NCBI RefSeq assembly: GCF_020687165.1
Contig: NZ_JAJEQC010000008.1
DNA length: 64,000 bases
Direction: 5' to 3' (one strand)
Origin: Hominenteromicrobium mulieris
GTDB taxonomy: Bacteria; Bacillota; Clostridia; Oscillospirales; Acutalibacteraceae
The notes under the pieces were generated by a model that searched no databases, was not told where the DNA came from, and worked only from the letters and a program-made list of their open reading frames with translations. Positions 14,990-24,780 of this stretch are shown here, in pieces. Position numbers and translations under genes: made by a program. Position 1 is the first letter of the stretch; each line of letters begins with the position of its first letter.

Positions 14990-16516
14990 TTATTCCGCTG
15001 CGGATTCAAGCTCGGAGGTCGTGCTCTCTTCCTCATCGCCCTTTACGGGCTTATTCTGCGCGATAACTTCCTTTGCTTCCAGAATCTTCTGGATATCGCT
15101 CATGCGCACGGAGCCGGTCGGCTGATCGTTCAGCGTGGCAACGGCGCGGCGTTCGGATGCCGGGTCTGCGTAGAACTTAATCTCCTCGCTCTTTCTGCCG
15201 TCGAAGAAATCGTACTTGATTGTGAGGATCGGGTCACCCTGCGGTTCCTGAATCTCCTCGTTCAAAACGGAAACGGCAAGCAGCATCTGGTAGAACGGCT
15301 GGTAGTAATCGTAGTTGATTTCCTTGCCGTCCTTCGAGACTTCCAGATCGTAGAATGTGTTCGTCTCGGTGGATTTCTCCTCGTTCTCGATGCGGGTCAC
15401 GTCGTAGACATCCGTACCGGTGGACGAGGTGAGGGTCACGCGGGAAACGCTCTTGATGTACGGCAGGCGCACAAAGCCGTCGCGCAGGGAATACACTTCA
15501 ATATTCACCCAAGAGGTCACGGCGCTGTCCGTGATGGTGTAGATCGTTGTGTCGTCGTCCACCATCATGCTGTACAGGTCGCCGGTCTTATCGCCGAGCT
15601 TAATGACATGGTGCTCATCGTTCATCGTGTAATCGCACACAGCGACCGGGTTATCCAGACCGTACTTTGCGATGTCTTCTTCCGTAGCGTGTACGGCGAG
15701 GACACCGGCAGCCGTCACGTTTTGCAGCTGCTTCACAAAGTCGTCGATCTTGCCGGAATTCATGCCGGCGTAGATCGGCTCTGTGATGTCGTACGCGAGC
15801 ACTTCGTCATCGGAAAGACCGAACTGAATTTCTTCCGGATAGTTCTGGCCGGAAAGGTGCAGGCTGTTGATTTCGCTTGTGCTGTCCGTCTCGGTACCGT
15901 CCGTCGCGGTGATGGTCGGCGTCGGAATTGCGATGAGAGCCTTATTGAGGAAGTCGTACTTAGACTGCTTCAAATACGTGGAAACGGGCACGATGTACAC
16001 TTCGTCCTCATACAGCATGTAAGAGCCGGAGGATTCACCGGCCTTATTGCCGATGGTGAACGTCTGGGACGTGCCGTCCGTGTAGTTCATGGTGATCTTG
16101 TAGCCTTCGCCGCTGCCGAGACCGTACTCGGAGAGGTCCTCTACCGCACCGATCTTCTTCGTCGGCGTGATGGAGTATAAGCGGTCTGCAAGGCTCTTTA
16201 CGTTCGAGTAGAGCACGTCAAGGTCGTCCCAGCCTTCAATGGTGAAGGTCTGCTCGGTGTCGCCGCTCGAGGTGGTCGTTTCCGTCGGGATGATCGTATA
16301 GCTGTCGTCCGCGGCGAGGTCTTCAATGCCGATGTTCTTCACGTCTTCGGCAGTCTTATCGATCAGTGCGGGCTCCGTGCTCTCGGAAACGGTGCTGGAA
16401 CTGCTTGCGTCGTCTTCACTGTCCTTCGGAGACGTGAGGATCAGCGCTGCGGCAGCCGCGCCCAGCACGATGAGCACAACGAGCGTGATGATAATGTATT
16501 TTGTGGTTTTCTTCAT
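14990..16516 (-). CDS. DUF4340-containing membrane-anchored protein
   Basis: Last gene of a four-gene ABC exporter unit. It has 508 residues with a single N-terminal membrane anchor (MKKTTKYIIITLVVLIVLGA) and then an extracytoplasmic region. The Ser/Glu-rich linker precedes repeated beta-rich units of the DUF4340 type: YGLGSGEGYKITMNYTDGTS with TFTIGNKAGESSGSYML, and again YGLDNPVAVCDYTM with IKLGDKTGDLYSMM. DUF4340 proteins commonly accompany GldG-like proteins in such operons, but their biochemical role is not known. The gene begins 24 bases after the GldG-like stop. Confidence 0.85.
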   Translation of the reverse strand: MKKTTKYIIITLVVLIVLGAAAAALILTSPKDSEDDASSSSTVSESTEPALIDKTAEDVKNIGIEDLAADDSYTIIPTETTTSSGDTEQTFTIEGWDDLDVLYSNVKSLADRLYSITPTKKIGAVEDLSEYGLGSGEGYKITMNYTDGTSQTFTIGNKAGESSGSYMLYEDEVYIVPVSTYLKQSKYDFLNKALIAIPTPTITATDGTETDSTSEINSLHLSGQNYPEEIQFGLSDDEVLAYDITEPIYAGMNSGKIDDFVKQLQNVTAAGVLAVHATEEDIAKYGLDNPVAVCDYTMNDEHHVIKLGDKTGDLYSMMVDDDTTIYTITDSAVTSWVNIEVYSLRDGFVRLPYIKSVSRVTLTSSTGTDVYDVTRIENEEKSTETNTFYDLEVSKDGKEINYDYYQPFYQMLLAVSVLNEEIQEPQGDPILTIKYDFFDGRKSEEIKFYADPASERRAVATLNDQPTGSVRMSDIQKILEAKEVIAQNKPVKGDEEESTTSELESAAE

Positions 16517-16540
16517 GGAAAGCAGGTTCCTTTCTTCGAC

Positions 16541-18058
16541 TTACAGATGTCTTCTTCTGAGGAAGATGACAAGGCCGATGACAAGGACGGCAACCGGCAC
16601 CACAATGGTGAACAGGCCAAGACCGATGGTCTGGATGACCGCGGAGGAAGCGCTGATATCAAGTGTGTTCGTCTGGGTCTGGTTAACAACGAGACCCACG
16701 CGGGTATCGGTCGTGCCGGTGAGGTTCTTAATGAAGTCCAGCGTATAGTCCTTATTGCCGAAGGTGGAGTTGCCGAGGAAGGTGCTGAGGTAGCCCATGG
16801 AGTTGCCGTCTACCACAACATTCGCGCAAATCTTGCCTTGATTATCCATGTAGCGCTGTGCAAGACCGGTGATGGTGTAGGTATCGGTGTTCGGGTTTTC
16901 CTCAACCTCCTGTGTGGTCGTGAGGTAAGCGGTGTCGCTCGTTTCCAAAATGGAATACGTGCTGATATCGTTGTTCGCCGTAAACAGACGCTTTACCGGT
17001 GCTGCTGCGGCGGCGATAACGTTATCATACGTGCCGCTGAGCACTTTATCGGTGACATTTGCAAAAAGATAAGCCGGGGAAGCGTCCTGCGTGGTGAGTA
17101 CGTTGTTCATGTCGCTCTCGAACAGCACACCGGTCTGTGGCTCAAGGCCCCACTCTGCAAGGAAAGACTTGAGGTTCGGCATGTCTGCCCAGCTCTGGGT
17201 CGGGTATGCCGTGACATACAGCGTTCTGGAGGAAGCCATTTTCTCGTCACCAAGATAGGCTTCAAGCTTAGAAAGCTCTTCGGACGTATAGTCCGTGGTC
17301 GGCGTGCCGAGCACAACGATGGAAGCGTCTTCCGGGATTTCGTCCGTCAGCATGTTGAACTCTTTGACTTCAAAGTTGTTGTCGTTGAGCATGCCGGTAA
17401 ACGTGGAAAGGTTATCGGAAACGGTGAGCATTTCGTTGTGGCCCGTTGCGAATGCGACGACCGGAACGGTATCGAGGTTGACGAGGTACAGGGCGTTTGC
17501 AAGCGCGCCGTCTACCTTGGAGTAGTAGTTATACTGGCCGGTGGAAGAATCCTGTTGGATGCTGAACAGGTCGGTAACGGCGAGCGTCTTGTGGCGCTTA
17601 TCCGTCTTGACCATGACCTTGCCGGTCGTAAGGGAGTCACCGGCATAATCGCTGATGAACTGCGGGTTCATGTCCGGGTCGATGTACTCGACTTTGATCT
17701 TGTCGTTCAGCTCATGCAGACGGTCTGCGAGATTCGCGACCTGACTGTACTTTAAGCTGTAATTGGAATAGACCTCATCGCCGCGGATCGCGTCCTCGGA
17801 GCCGATGATGTAAATGGTCGTTTCGTTGACGATCTCCTTTGCCACGTCCGTTGCTTCATCGCTCAGGGTATTGAGGCCCTCTTTCGTGAGGTCGAAGTTC
17901 ATGGACGGAAAACGCGTGGTCAGCGCAGAGACCAGAACGTTGATGACGATAATCACGGCGATAAACACAACCGTGAACACAACGGCCAAAGAGCCGTGCT
18001 TGAATTTTTCTTTATGCACCGCGGTCTTTACTGCGGAAAGGTTCGGTTTCTTACTCAT
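16541..18058 (-). CDS. GldG-like ABC transporter auxiliary subunit
   Basis: Has 505 residues, one membrane helix near the N-terminus (about residues 26-46, VFTVVFIAVIIVINVLVSAL), a large extracytoplasmic region, and one C-terminal helix (TIGLGLFTIVVPVAVLVIGL) ending in a basic tail. The extracytoplasmic part resembles the GldG / ABC-type uncharacterised transport domain: FDLTKEGLNTLSDEA, KVEYIDPDMNPQF and VPVVAFATGHNE. In Flavobacteria GldFG works with GldA in gliding; in Clostridia the exported substrate is unknown. It lies between the permease and DUF4340 genes. Confidence 0.87.
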   Translation of the reverse strand: MSKKPNLSAVKTAVHKEKFKHGSLAVVFTVVFIAVIIVINVLVSALTTRFPSMNFDLTKEGLNTLSDEATDVAKEIVNETTIYIIGSEDAIRGDEVYSNYSLKYSQVANLADRLHELNDKIKVEYIDPDMNPQFISDYAGDSLTTGKVMVKTDKRHKTLAVTDLFSIQQDSSTGQYNYYSKVDGALANALYLVNLDTVPVVAFATGHNEMLTVSDNLSTFTGMLNDNNFEVKEFNMLTDEIPEDASIVVLGTPTTDYTSEELSKLEAYLGDEKMASSRTLYVTAYPTQSWADMPNLKSFLAEWGLEPQTGVLFESDMNNVLTTQDASPAYLFANVTDKVLSGTYDNVIAAAAAPVKRLFTANNDISTYSILETSDTAYLTTTQEVEENPNTDTYTITGLAQRYMDNQGKICANVVVDGNSMGYLSTFLGNSTFGNKDYTLDFIKNLTGTTDTRVGLVVNQTQTNTLDISASSAVIQTIGLGLFTIVVPVAVLVIGLVIFLRRRHL

Positions 18059-18073
18059 CTCTATGCTCCTCCC

Positions 18074-18781
18074 TTAGTTCCAGCGGCGGCTTTCCACCCT
18101 GCGGGCGGTCAGGAACACAAACACAGCCGCCACGCTGATGAAGTACACGCAGCTTGAAACGCTGAATATGCCCTGCGTGAAGGTATCATATCGCGAGGTG
18201 AACGAGATCCATGTGAGGATGGTGCCGATGAAGTTGCCGGAGAGCGCAGACGCAATCTGGTCGACGAACATCAGGAAAACGGCAATGACGAACGTGCCGA
18301 TAGCCGCGATGACCTGGCTGATGGTGAGGCCGGAAATGAACACACCGATGGAGATCATAGCCGCGCCGTACAGCAGCGTGCCGATGTAGTTGCCAAAGAG
18401 AATGCCCCACGGGAACGCGGAGGAGAAAAAGCCCATCGTGATGGCCGGCAGCAGTGCCAGGGTGTTCGCGATGAAATACACGCCGAACGCCGCGAGGAAC
18501 TTGCCCATAACGATGCCCGTCACGCTGACCGGCGCCGTGATGAGCGCCTGGTCGGTCTTATTCTTGCGGTCATCGCTCATGCTGCGCATCGTGATGATCG
18601 GCATGATCATCATGCTGAACATAAACATGGTGCTGAACACCTGCGTGATGTACGAGCTGGAGCCGATGGCCATAACCTGATAATAGAAGAAGCCGTAAAG
18701 CGCAAGCAGCGCCGCCACGACGACATAGCCGACCGGGGAAGCGAAGTACGCTCTCATCTCTCTTTTGAATATTGCTCTCAT
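18074..18781 (-). CDS. ABC-2 type permease (GldF-like)
   Basis: Membrane subunit of the exporter encoded with the adjacent ATPase. It has 235 residues and six predicted helices; the first follows MRAIFKREMRAYFASPVGYV, the conserved ABC-2 start, and the cytoplasmic loop has MRSMSDDRKNKTDQALITAP, the segment that contacts the ATPase. It overlaps the ATPase gene by 4 bases. Small ABC-2 permeases of this size work as dimers. Confidence 0.9.
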   Translation of the reverse strand: MRAIFKREMRAYFASPVGYVVVAALLALYGFFYYQVMAIGSSSYITQVFSTMFMFSMMIMPIITMRSMSDDRKNKTDQALITAPVSVTGIVMGKFLAAFGVYFIANTLALLPAITMGFFSSAFPWGILFGNYIGTLLYGAAMISIGVFISGLTISQVIAAIGTFVIAVFLMFVDQIASALSGNFIGTILTWISFTSRYDTFTQGIFSVSSCVYFISVAAVFVFLTARRVESRRWN

Positions 18782-19818
18782 TTCTCTGCATCCTCCTTCG
18801 TTTCAGCCTCTTCGGGCTCAGATGCTTCGGTATTTTCGGGTTCTGTTTCCACTTCAACCGCAGGCTCTGCCGGAGCAGCGTGGGAAGCATCGCCGCTTGT
18901 AAGCTGCAGGAAGACTTCCTCCAGCGTGAGGTCTGTGTTTCTCAAAGCCAGCAGCGGCCAGCCCTTGCGGGTGAGCAGTGCAAACAGGTTGCGGCGCAGG
19001 TCGTAGTTCGGCTCGCCCTCGATGGAAATCTCGAAGACGCCCTTTTCCTTCTCGCCGAGAGAGTAAACCTCCACAATGTGCTCCATACCGCGGATGGCCT
19101 GCAGAATTTCGCTTTCCGGGCCGTCAATGCGCGCAATGATGCGATGCTCTGCGGAAAGATCGTGCGCCAACGTATCCGTTGCGCCGTCCGCCACAAGGCA
19201 GCCGTTGTTCATGACAATCACGCGCTCGCACACGGCCTGCACTTCGGGCAGGATGTGGGAAGACAGAATAATCGTGTGGTTTCTGCCGAGGCTCTTGATG
19301 AGGTTGCGGATCTCGATGATCTGCTTCGGGTCAAGGCCGACGGTGGGCTCGTCCAGAATGAGGACAGGCGGGTTGCCGAGCAGAGCCTGCGCAATGCCGA
19401 CACGCTGCTTGTAGCCCTTAGACAGGTTGCCGATGAGACGAGTGTAGACGTTGTCGATCTTCGTCAGGCGGCAGATCTCGCCGATGTGCTGCTTGCGGTC
19501 GAGCTTGACGCCCTTCAGCTCATACATGAAGTTGAGGTACTCTTTGACCGTCATATCCATGTAAAGCGGCGGCAGCTCCGGCAGGTAGCCGATGAGCTTT
19601 TTCACTTCGTTCGGGTTTTCCAGGGTATTTTTGCCCTGTACCGTGACCGAACCGCTCGTGGCGGAAAGGTACCCGGTGATGATATTCATGGTTGTGGATT
19701 TACCTGCACCGTTCGGCCCGAGGAAGCCGACGATGGTGCCCTCTTCAACCGTGAAGCTGACATTGTTCAGCGCGGTATTTGTACCGTAGCGCTTCGTGAG
19801 GTTTTTGACCTCGATCAT
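18778..19818 (-). CDS. ABC transporter ATP-binding protein (GldA/CcmA type)
   Basis: ATPase that drives the Gld-type exporter. It has 346 residues. Walker A is GPNGAGKST (residues 34-42), signature LSKGYKQR, Walker B LILDEPTVGLDP, H-loop LSSHIL. After the nucleotide-binding domain it has the GldA-type extension and an unusual Pro/Glu-rich acidic tail (from about residue 305) that probably is disordered. The frame stays open far upstream, but the ATG at 19818 follows AAAGGATGG and gives the normal N-terminus MIEVKNLTKRYG. First gene of its operon, with a TTGCAA-type promoter and a leader of about 215 nt. Confidence 0.93.
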   Translation of the reverse strand: MIEVKNLTKRYGTNTALNNVSFTVEEGTIVGFLGPNGAGKSTTMNIITGYLSATSGSVTVQGKNTLENPNEVKKLIGYLPELPPLYMDMTVKEYLNFMYELKGVKLDRKQHIGEICRLTKIDNVYTRLIGNLSKGYKQRVGIAQALLGNPPVLILDEPTVGLDPKQIIEIRNLIKSLGRNHTIILSSHILPEVQAVCERVIVMNNGCLVADGATDTLAHDLSAEHRIIARIDGPESEILQAIRGMEHIVEVYSLGEKEKGVFEISIEGEPNYDLRRNLFALLTRKGWPLLALRNTDLTLEEVFLQLTSGDASHAAPAEPAVEVETEPENTEASEPEEAETKEDAEK

Positions 19819-20038
19819 GTTTGATGACCATCCTTTCTCTGCGGGACGGAAATATGTACCCGGGAAATTCCCGTGCAAAGTCCTCCCCAATGGCGCCCGC
19901 GCAGCTGCGCGTCGCTCGAAACGGTTTTGAACATGCGGTGAACCTTTTGTGGAAAAAGGAAGACCGCCTCCGGAACCGTTTAGATCCTCTGTTTTGGGTT
20001 TCCGCGCCCCTATGCAGGGCAGCGGAAGCGCACAAATT

Positions 20039-20067
20039 ATCATACCGCAGTTTTCGCCGTTTTGCAA
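20039..20067 (-). promoter_or_regulatory. Sigma-A promoter of the ABC exporter operon
   Basis: Minus strand TTGCAA (20067-20062), 17 bp, TATGAT (20044-20039). The start would be near 20032, leaving a leader of about 215 nt in which I see no known riboswitch. Confidence 0.72.
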
Positions 20068-20094
20068 TAGCCATGCCGTATTTCGGGCAAAAAA

Positions 20095-20142
20095 TTAAGT
20101 CAACACTGCATAAAGAACGTGCTTTGCGCAGTGTTGACTTAA
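20095..20142 (-). terminator. Long-stem terminator downstream of rpe
   Basis: Perfect 15-bp arms TTAAGTCAACACTGC and GCAGTGTTGACTTAA, extended after one mismatch by a 5-bp inner stem around AACGTG. On the minus strand the stem is followed by a T6 run, so it ends the rpe transcript, 140 bases after the stop. In the interval 20143-20283 I see no gene. Confidence 0.75.
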
Positions 20143-20283
20143 CAAAACAAACGATAACTTTAGTTATCCGCATTATAGCGGCTTTCTGTGACGGCTATGT
20201 GAAAAAACAATTTGCAAATATGAACAAAATGTGAACTCCTCACAAACCGTACACTGTCTGTACACATGCGGTATCTCAAAAAA

Positions 20284-20910
20284 TCATTCGCCGCGCAGCA
20301 ATGCGATCTCGGCGGGGATGTTCTCCGCGCGGAACACGGCTGTGCCTGCCACGGCAACGTCTGCACCGTTTTCGCGGCAGATGGGCGCGGTTTCACGGTT
20401 CACGCCGCCGTCCACCTCTAAGATGAGCTCCGGGCGTTTTGCACGCAGCGCGCGCAGCTTTTCCATTTGATCAGCCATGAACTTCTGGCCGCCGAAGCCC
20501 GGCTCCACCGTCATGACGAGCACCATATAAAGGCGGTCGAGGTACGGGTACAGGCACTCAACGGGCGTGCCCGGCTTTAAAGACAACGCCGGCTTTACGC
20601 CGTACTTTTCAATTTCGGTGATGGTTTCATCAATGTCGTCGTCGCACTCCACATGAAACGTGATGATCTCCGCGCCGGCCTCCGCAAACTGGCGGATATA
20701 CTGCTTCGGGTGCGAGATCATGAGGTGCACGTCAAACGTAAGGTCGCTTAACGGACGCAGTGCCTTGACGACATCCGGGCCAAAGCTGATGTTCGGCACG
20801 AAATGACCGTCCATAATATCGAGGTGCAGCCAATCGGCCGCGTTGACGGACTTTGCACACTCACCCATGCGGGTAAAGTCGCTTGCGAGCATAGAAGGTG
20901 CAATTTTCAT
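20284..20910 (-). CDS. rpe: Ribulose-phosphate 3-epimerase
   Basis: Interconverts ribulose 5-phosphate and xylulose 5-phosphate in the pentose phosphate pathway. It is 208 residues from MKIAPSMLASDF, a TIM barrel. Motifs: LHLDIMDGHFVPNISFG (metal and catalytic Asp), DVHLMI, VMTVEPGFGGQKF and VDGGVN (second catalytic Asp and phosphate site). A GTG at 20919 is in frame, but the ATG at 20910 has GAAGTG at better spacing. It follows a small membrane-protein gene on the same strand, probably one transcript. Confidence 0.96.
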   Translation of the reverse strand: MKIAPSMLASDFTRMGECAKSVNAADWLHLDIMDGHFVPNISFGPDVVKALRPLSDLTFDVHLMISHPKQYIRQFAEAGAEIITFHVECDDDIDETITEIEKYGVKPALSLKPGTPVECLYPYLDRLYMVLVMTVEPGFGGQKFMADQMEKLRALRAKRPELILEVDGGVNRETAPICRENGADVAVAGTAVFRAENIPAEIALLRGE

Positions 20911-20954
20911 TTTTATCACTTCTTTCTACGAGAAGAAATTTACGGATTTTGCGG

Positions 20955-21266
20955 TTAAAAGTTATCTTTTTCGTCGTCCTTTTCCTGCATTTTATTCATG
21001 GCGGCTTCCGCTTTCCAACCTCTGCGGTTCAGAATAAAGAACACGATTGCCAGCACAACGAGAACGATGAACGTGAGCACTTTTAATACGGCGCCCGGTG
21101 TGCCCTGAAACACTTTCCAATCCGGGAAAAGCGAATCCAAAAGCCACCACACGCCAAGCACAAGGAAAAATCCGCCTGCAACGTAGAATATCTTATTCTC
21201 TTTCGACAGACGGAAAATCAAGATCAGTCCTGCAATAAGCCACATGGCAGCATATACATAACCCAT
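20955..21266 (-). CDS. Small membrane protein, three helices, unknown role
   Basis: 103 residues with three hydrophobic segments: residues about 3-19, 27-46 and 61-80 (VLTFIVLVVLAIVFFIL), followed by a short Lys/Glu-rich cytoplasmic tail ending KDDEKDNF. I do not recognise a family. The ATG follows AAAGGATAGGATACC. A TTGTAT-17-TATAAT promoter lies 57 bases upstream. rpe follows 45 bases after its stop, so both are likely co-transcribed. Confidence 0.8.
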   Translation of the reverse strand: MGYVYAAMWLIAGLILIFRLSKENKIFYVAGGFFLVLGVWWLLDSLFPDWKVFQGTPGAVLKVLTFIVLVVLAIVFFILNRRGWKAEAAMNKMQEKDDEKDNF

Positions 21267-21322
21267 GGTATCCTATCCTTTCTAAAGACATACGCCTTAT
21301 CTTCTCTTTGTTGACCTGCTTT

Positions 21323-21351
21323 ATTATAACGGATAGTGCCCCAAAATACAA
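21323..21351 (-). promoter_or_regulatory. Sigma-A promoter before the small membrane protein and rpe
   Basis: Minus strand TTGTAT, 17 bp, TATAAT; start near 21316, about 50 bases before the ATG. Confidence 0.65.
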
Positions 21352-21469
21352 GGAAATCCGCAGAAAATACACAAAATATCGAAATTCTCACATTTTATAA
21401 CCGAAAATTTTCCCTTCTTCTCCTTTTGCGGAGTAATGAAGAATTTACGCTCCCCGCAAAACGCAAAAA

Positions 21470-21493
21470 GGCTGCCGGCAAAAGCCGACAGCC
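21470..21493 (-). terminator. Terminator of the S10-spc-alpha supercluster
   Basis: Minus strand GGCTGTCGGC, loop TTTT, GCCGGCAGCC with one G-U pair, then TTTTTGCGTTTTG, 22 bases after the rplQ stop. Confidence 0.9.
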
Positions 21494-21515
21494 AATTTCA
21501 CTGATTATATTGAGA

Positions 21516-21866
21516 TCAGATCAGCTCAATGATCGCCATCTCAGCTGCGTCGCCGCGGCGCGGCCCGAGCTTCGTGATGCGGGTGTAGCCGCCGTTACGG
21601 TCAGCATACTTCGGAGCGATTTCCTTGAACAGCTTGTTCGTGACGCTTTCCTTGGTGATGAAAGCCATGACGTTTCTTCTGTTTGCAAGGGTATCTTCCT
21701 TCGCGATTGTGATCATCTTTTCAGCAAGAGCGCGGACTTCCTGTGCTCTTGTTGCAGTTGTCTCGATCTTTCCGTTCTCGAAGAAGAACGTAACGAGGCC
21801 GCGCAGCATAGCCAGTCTATGTGCAGTGTCTCTTCCGAGTTTTCTTGTTCCCGGCATGATTGTCAC
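21516..21866 (-). CDS. rplQ: 50S ribosomal protein L17
   Basis: 116 residues, short bacterial form. It starts MPGTRKLGRDTAHRLAMLRG after a weak in-frame upstream Met (MTI), which could also be used; the next Met is at residue 4. The end is DAAEMAIIELI. L17 sits near the peptide exit tunnel. Last gene of the alpha operon, after rpoA and followed by the terminator at 21470-21493. Confidence 0.97.
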   Translation of the reverse strand: MTIMPGTRKLGRDTAHRLAMLRGLVTFFFENGKIETTATRAQEVRALAEKMITIAKEDTLANRRNVMAFITKESVTNKLFKEIAPKYADRNGGYTRITKLGPRRGDAAEMAIIELI

Positions 21867-21893
21867 TCCTATCGTTTGGTAATGGTAATTAAA

Positions 21894-22850
<957 letters not shown>

Positions 22851-22918
22851 TTGCGATCCTCCTTTACACATTTGACGTAATTCGTAAAACCCATAAAATA
22901 ATGTTAAGTTTTACTGGA

Positions 22919-23521
22919 TTACTTGGAGTACAACTCAACGATGAGATGCTCTTCTACCTCAAATTCAATGTCGCTGCGCTCCGGCATGCGAAGGATCTTG
23001 CCCTCAAGGGCTTCCTTGTTGCGCTCCATCCACTCGGGAGTGGTGACGAGCGGTGCGTCTGCGCCGGTGAGCTTGGAGAACTTCACGCTGCTACGGCTAG
23101 CTTCACGCACAGCAATGACGTCGCCCGGCTTCACAAGGTAAGACGGAATGTTGACCTTCTTGCCGTTCACGGTGAAGTGACCGTGGTTGACAAGCTGGCG
23201 TGCGTCGCGGCGGGTGGAAGCAAAGCCGAGACGGAACACGACGTTATCGAGACGACGCTCCAGCAGACGAAGCAGGTTTTCGCCCGTCATGCCGGTCTGA
23301 CGCTCAGCCATATCAAAATAGCTTGCAAACTGGTGCTCCAGAACGCCGTAAATAAACTTCAGTTTCTGCTTCTCCTTGAGCTGAGTTGCATATTCAGACT
23401 GCTTTCTGCGCATACCGTTGCCCGGATTGCGGATGGTGGTCTTCTTGCTGTAACCCATAACGGCCGGAGAAATGCCCAGCGCTTTGCAGCGCTTTGCAAT
23501 GGGCTGTCTGTTCTTAGCCAT
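22919..23521 (-). CDS. rpsD: 30S ribosomal protein S4
   Basis: 200 residues. The S4 RNA-binding domain is visible in RLDNVVFRLGFASTRRDARQ and VNHGHFTVNGKKVNIPSYLV. The N-terminal Zn-binding cysteines of some S4 proteins are absent, so it is the cysteine-free paralog type. S4 nucleates 16S rRNA folding. Here it lies in the alpha operon between rpsK and rpoA, whereas in Bacillus subtilis rpsD is elsewhere. Confidence 0.97.
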   Translation of the reverse strand: MAKNRQPIAKRCKALGISPAVMGYSKKTTIRNPGNGMRRKQSEYATQLKEKQKLKFIYGVLEHQFASYFDMAERQTGMTGENLLRLLERRLDNVVFRLGFASTRRDARQLVNHGHFTVNGKKVNIPSYLVKPGDVIAVREASRSSVKFSKLTGADAPLVTTPEWMERNKEALEGKILRMPERSDIEFEVEEHLIVELYSK

Positions 23522-23542
23522 ATTCTGTAACCTCCTAATCTG

Positions 23543-23953
23543 TTATACGCGTCTTCTCTTCGGCGGGCGGCATCCGTTGTGCGGGATCGGCGTTACGTCT
23601 TTGATCATGCTGACCTCAAGACCTGCCGACTGCAGTGCACGGATAGCGGCTTCACGGCCTGCGCCCGGGCCCTTAACATAGACTTCTACGCTCTTCATGC
23701 CATGCTCCATAGCAATCTTAGCCGCGGTCTCCGCAGCGGTCTGTGCTGCGAACGGCGTGGACTTTCTGGAACCACGGAAACCGAGCTCGCCGGCGCTTGC
23801 CCAGGATACCGCATTGCCCTGCGTATCAGTGATGGTTACGATCGTGTTGTTGAAGGTGGACTGGATATGTGCAGCGCCACGCTCAATATTCTTGCGCTCA
23901 CGGCGTCTGCGGACTGCGGTTACTGCTTTCTTTCCGCCTTTTGTAGCTGCCAT
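23543..23953 (-). CDS. rpsK: 30S ribosomal protein S11
   Basis: 136 residues. A basic N-terminal tail (AATKGGKKAVTAVRRRRERK) precedes the core with IQSTFNNTIVTITDTQGN and VKGPGAGREAAIRALQSAG. The end DVTPIPHNGCRPPKRRRV is nearly invariant in the family. S11 sits on the platform near the mRNA exit. Between rpsM and rpsD. Confidence 0.98.
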   Translation of the reverse strand: MAATKGGKKAVTAVRRRRERKNIERGAAHIQSTFNNTIVTITDTQGNAVSWASAGELGFRGSRKSTPFAAQTAAETAAKIAMEHGMKSVEVYVKGPGAGREAAIRALQSAGLEVSMIKDVTPIPHNGCRPPKRRRV

Positions 23954-23969
23954 TTAAAATCCCTCCCGA

Positions 23970-24338
23970 TTACTTCTTCTTGTTGGCCATGGTCTTTCTC
24001 GGACCCTTGCGCGTTCTTGCGTTGGTCTTAGAGCGCTGGCCTCTTACCGGCAGGCCCTTGCGGTGACGGACACCGCGGTAGCAGCCGATTTCAACGAGTC
24101 TCTTGATATCGAACGCAACATTACGGCGGAGGTCGCCCTCAACGGTGTAGTGGTGGTCGATATATTCTCTCAACTTTGTAGCGTCATCTTCAGAAAGATC
24201 TCTTACGCGGATGTCCGGATCAACGCCCGTAGCAGCGCAGATGTCCGACGCTGTCTTGCGGCCGATGCCGAAGATGTAGGTAAGAGCAATCTCGATTCTT
24301 TTGTCTCTGGGTAAATCAATACCAGCAATACGAGCCAT
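23970..24338 (-). CDS. rpsM: 30S ribosomal protein S13
   Basis: 122 residues: MARIAGIDLPRDKRIEIAL at the start, YIFGIGRKTASDIC (helix-hairpin-helix), and the conserved C-terminal basic part RHRKGLPVRGQRSKTNARTR with the lysine-rich tail that contacts P-site tRNA. It forms intersubunit bridges in the 30S head. Follows rpmJ. Confidence 0.98.
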   Translation of the reverse strand: MARIAGIDLPRDKRIEIALTYIFGIGRKTASDICAATGVDPDIRVRDLSEDDATKLREYIDHHYTVEGDLRRNVAFDIKRLVEIGCYRGVRHRKGLPVRGQRSKTNARTRKGPRKTMANKKK

Positions 24339-24370
24339 GCTTATTGCACCTCCATAAATATTTCAGAGCC

Positions 24371-24484
24371 TCAGCCCTGGCGCTGCTTGTGCTTCGGGTT
24401 TTCACAGATGACCATGACTTTACCCTTGCGCTTGATGATCTTGCATTTTTCACACATCTTCTTAACAGAAGGTCTGACTTTCAT
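24371..24484 (-). CDS. rpmJ: 50S ribosomal protein L36
   Basis: 37 residues, MKVRPSVKKMCEKCKIIKRK to the C-terminus KHKQRQG, found by reading the gap between rpsM and infA. The zinc ligands CxxC, Cys and His (CEKC, ICENPKH) are intact, so it is the zinc form. The start follows GGAGGG. Standard position between infA and rpsM. Confidence 0.96.
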   Translation of the reverse strand: MKVRPSVKKMCEKCKIIKRKGKVMVICENPKHKQRQG

Positions 24485-24531
24485 TTGTGTGCCCTCCTTA
24501 TGCGTTGTGGGGTCTTCAAATCTATTTTATC

Positions 24532-24750
24532 TTACTTGGAACGCCACGTAATGCGTCCCTTTGTCAGATCGTACGGGCTCATTTCCAGTGTGACCTTATC
24601 GCCCGGAAGGATGCGGATGAAATTCATGCGCAGCTTGCCGGAGATGTGAGCCAGGATCATATGCCCGCCTGGGATCTCTACCTGGAACGTCGCGTTCGGC
24701 AGAGCTTCCTTTACGATTCCTTCTACTTCAATTACGTCCTGCTTTGACAT
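24532..24750 (-). CDS. infA: Translation initiation factor IF-1
   Basis: 72 residues, the universal length: MSKQDVIEVEGIVKEALPNA, an OB fold with VEIPGGHMILAHISGKLRMN, and a final KGRITWRSK. IF-1 occupies the 30S A site during initiation. Between the KOW-domain gene and rpmJ. Confidence 0.98.
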   Translation of the reverse strand: MSKQDVIEVEGIVKEALPNATFQVEIPGGHMILAHISGKLRMNFIRILPGDKVTLEMSPYDLTKGRITWRSK

Positions 24751-24780
24751 TCTTGTCTCACCAATCCTTACATTTAAATG

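Noticed and set aside
13162..15066. A 634-codon open frame on the plus strand
   Set aside because: It runs antisense through nusA and rimP and across their promoter; no ribosome site and no recognisable protein.
19848..19872. Noc-binding site resembling ATTTCCCGGGAAAT
   Set aside because: Only about 11 of 14 positions match, and it lies in a leader far from the noc locus; one imperfect match is expected by chance.
19821..20067. N-terminal extension of the ABC ATPase by 83 residues
   Set aside because: The extension overlaps the promoter and leader; the ATG at 19818 has AAAGGATGG and begins the normal ATPase fold.
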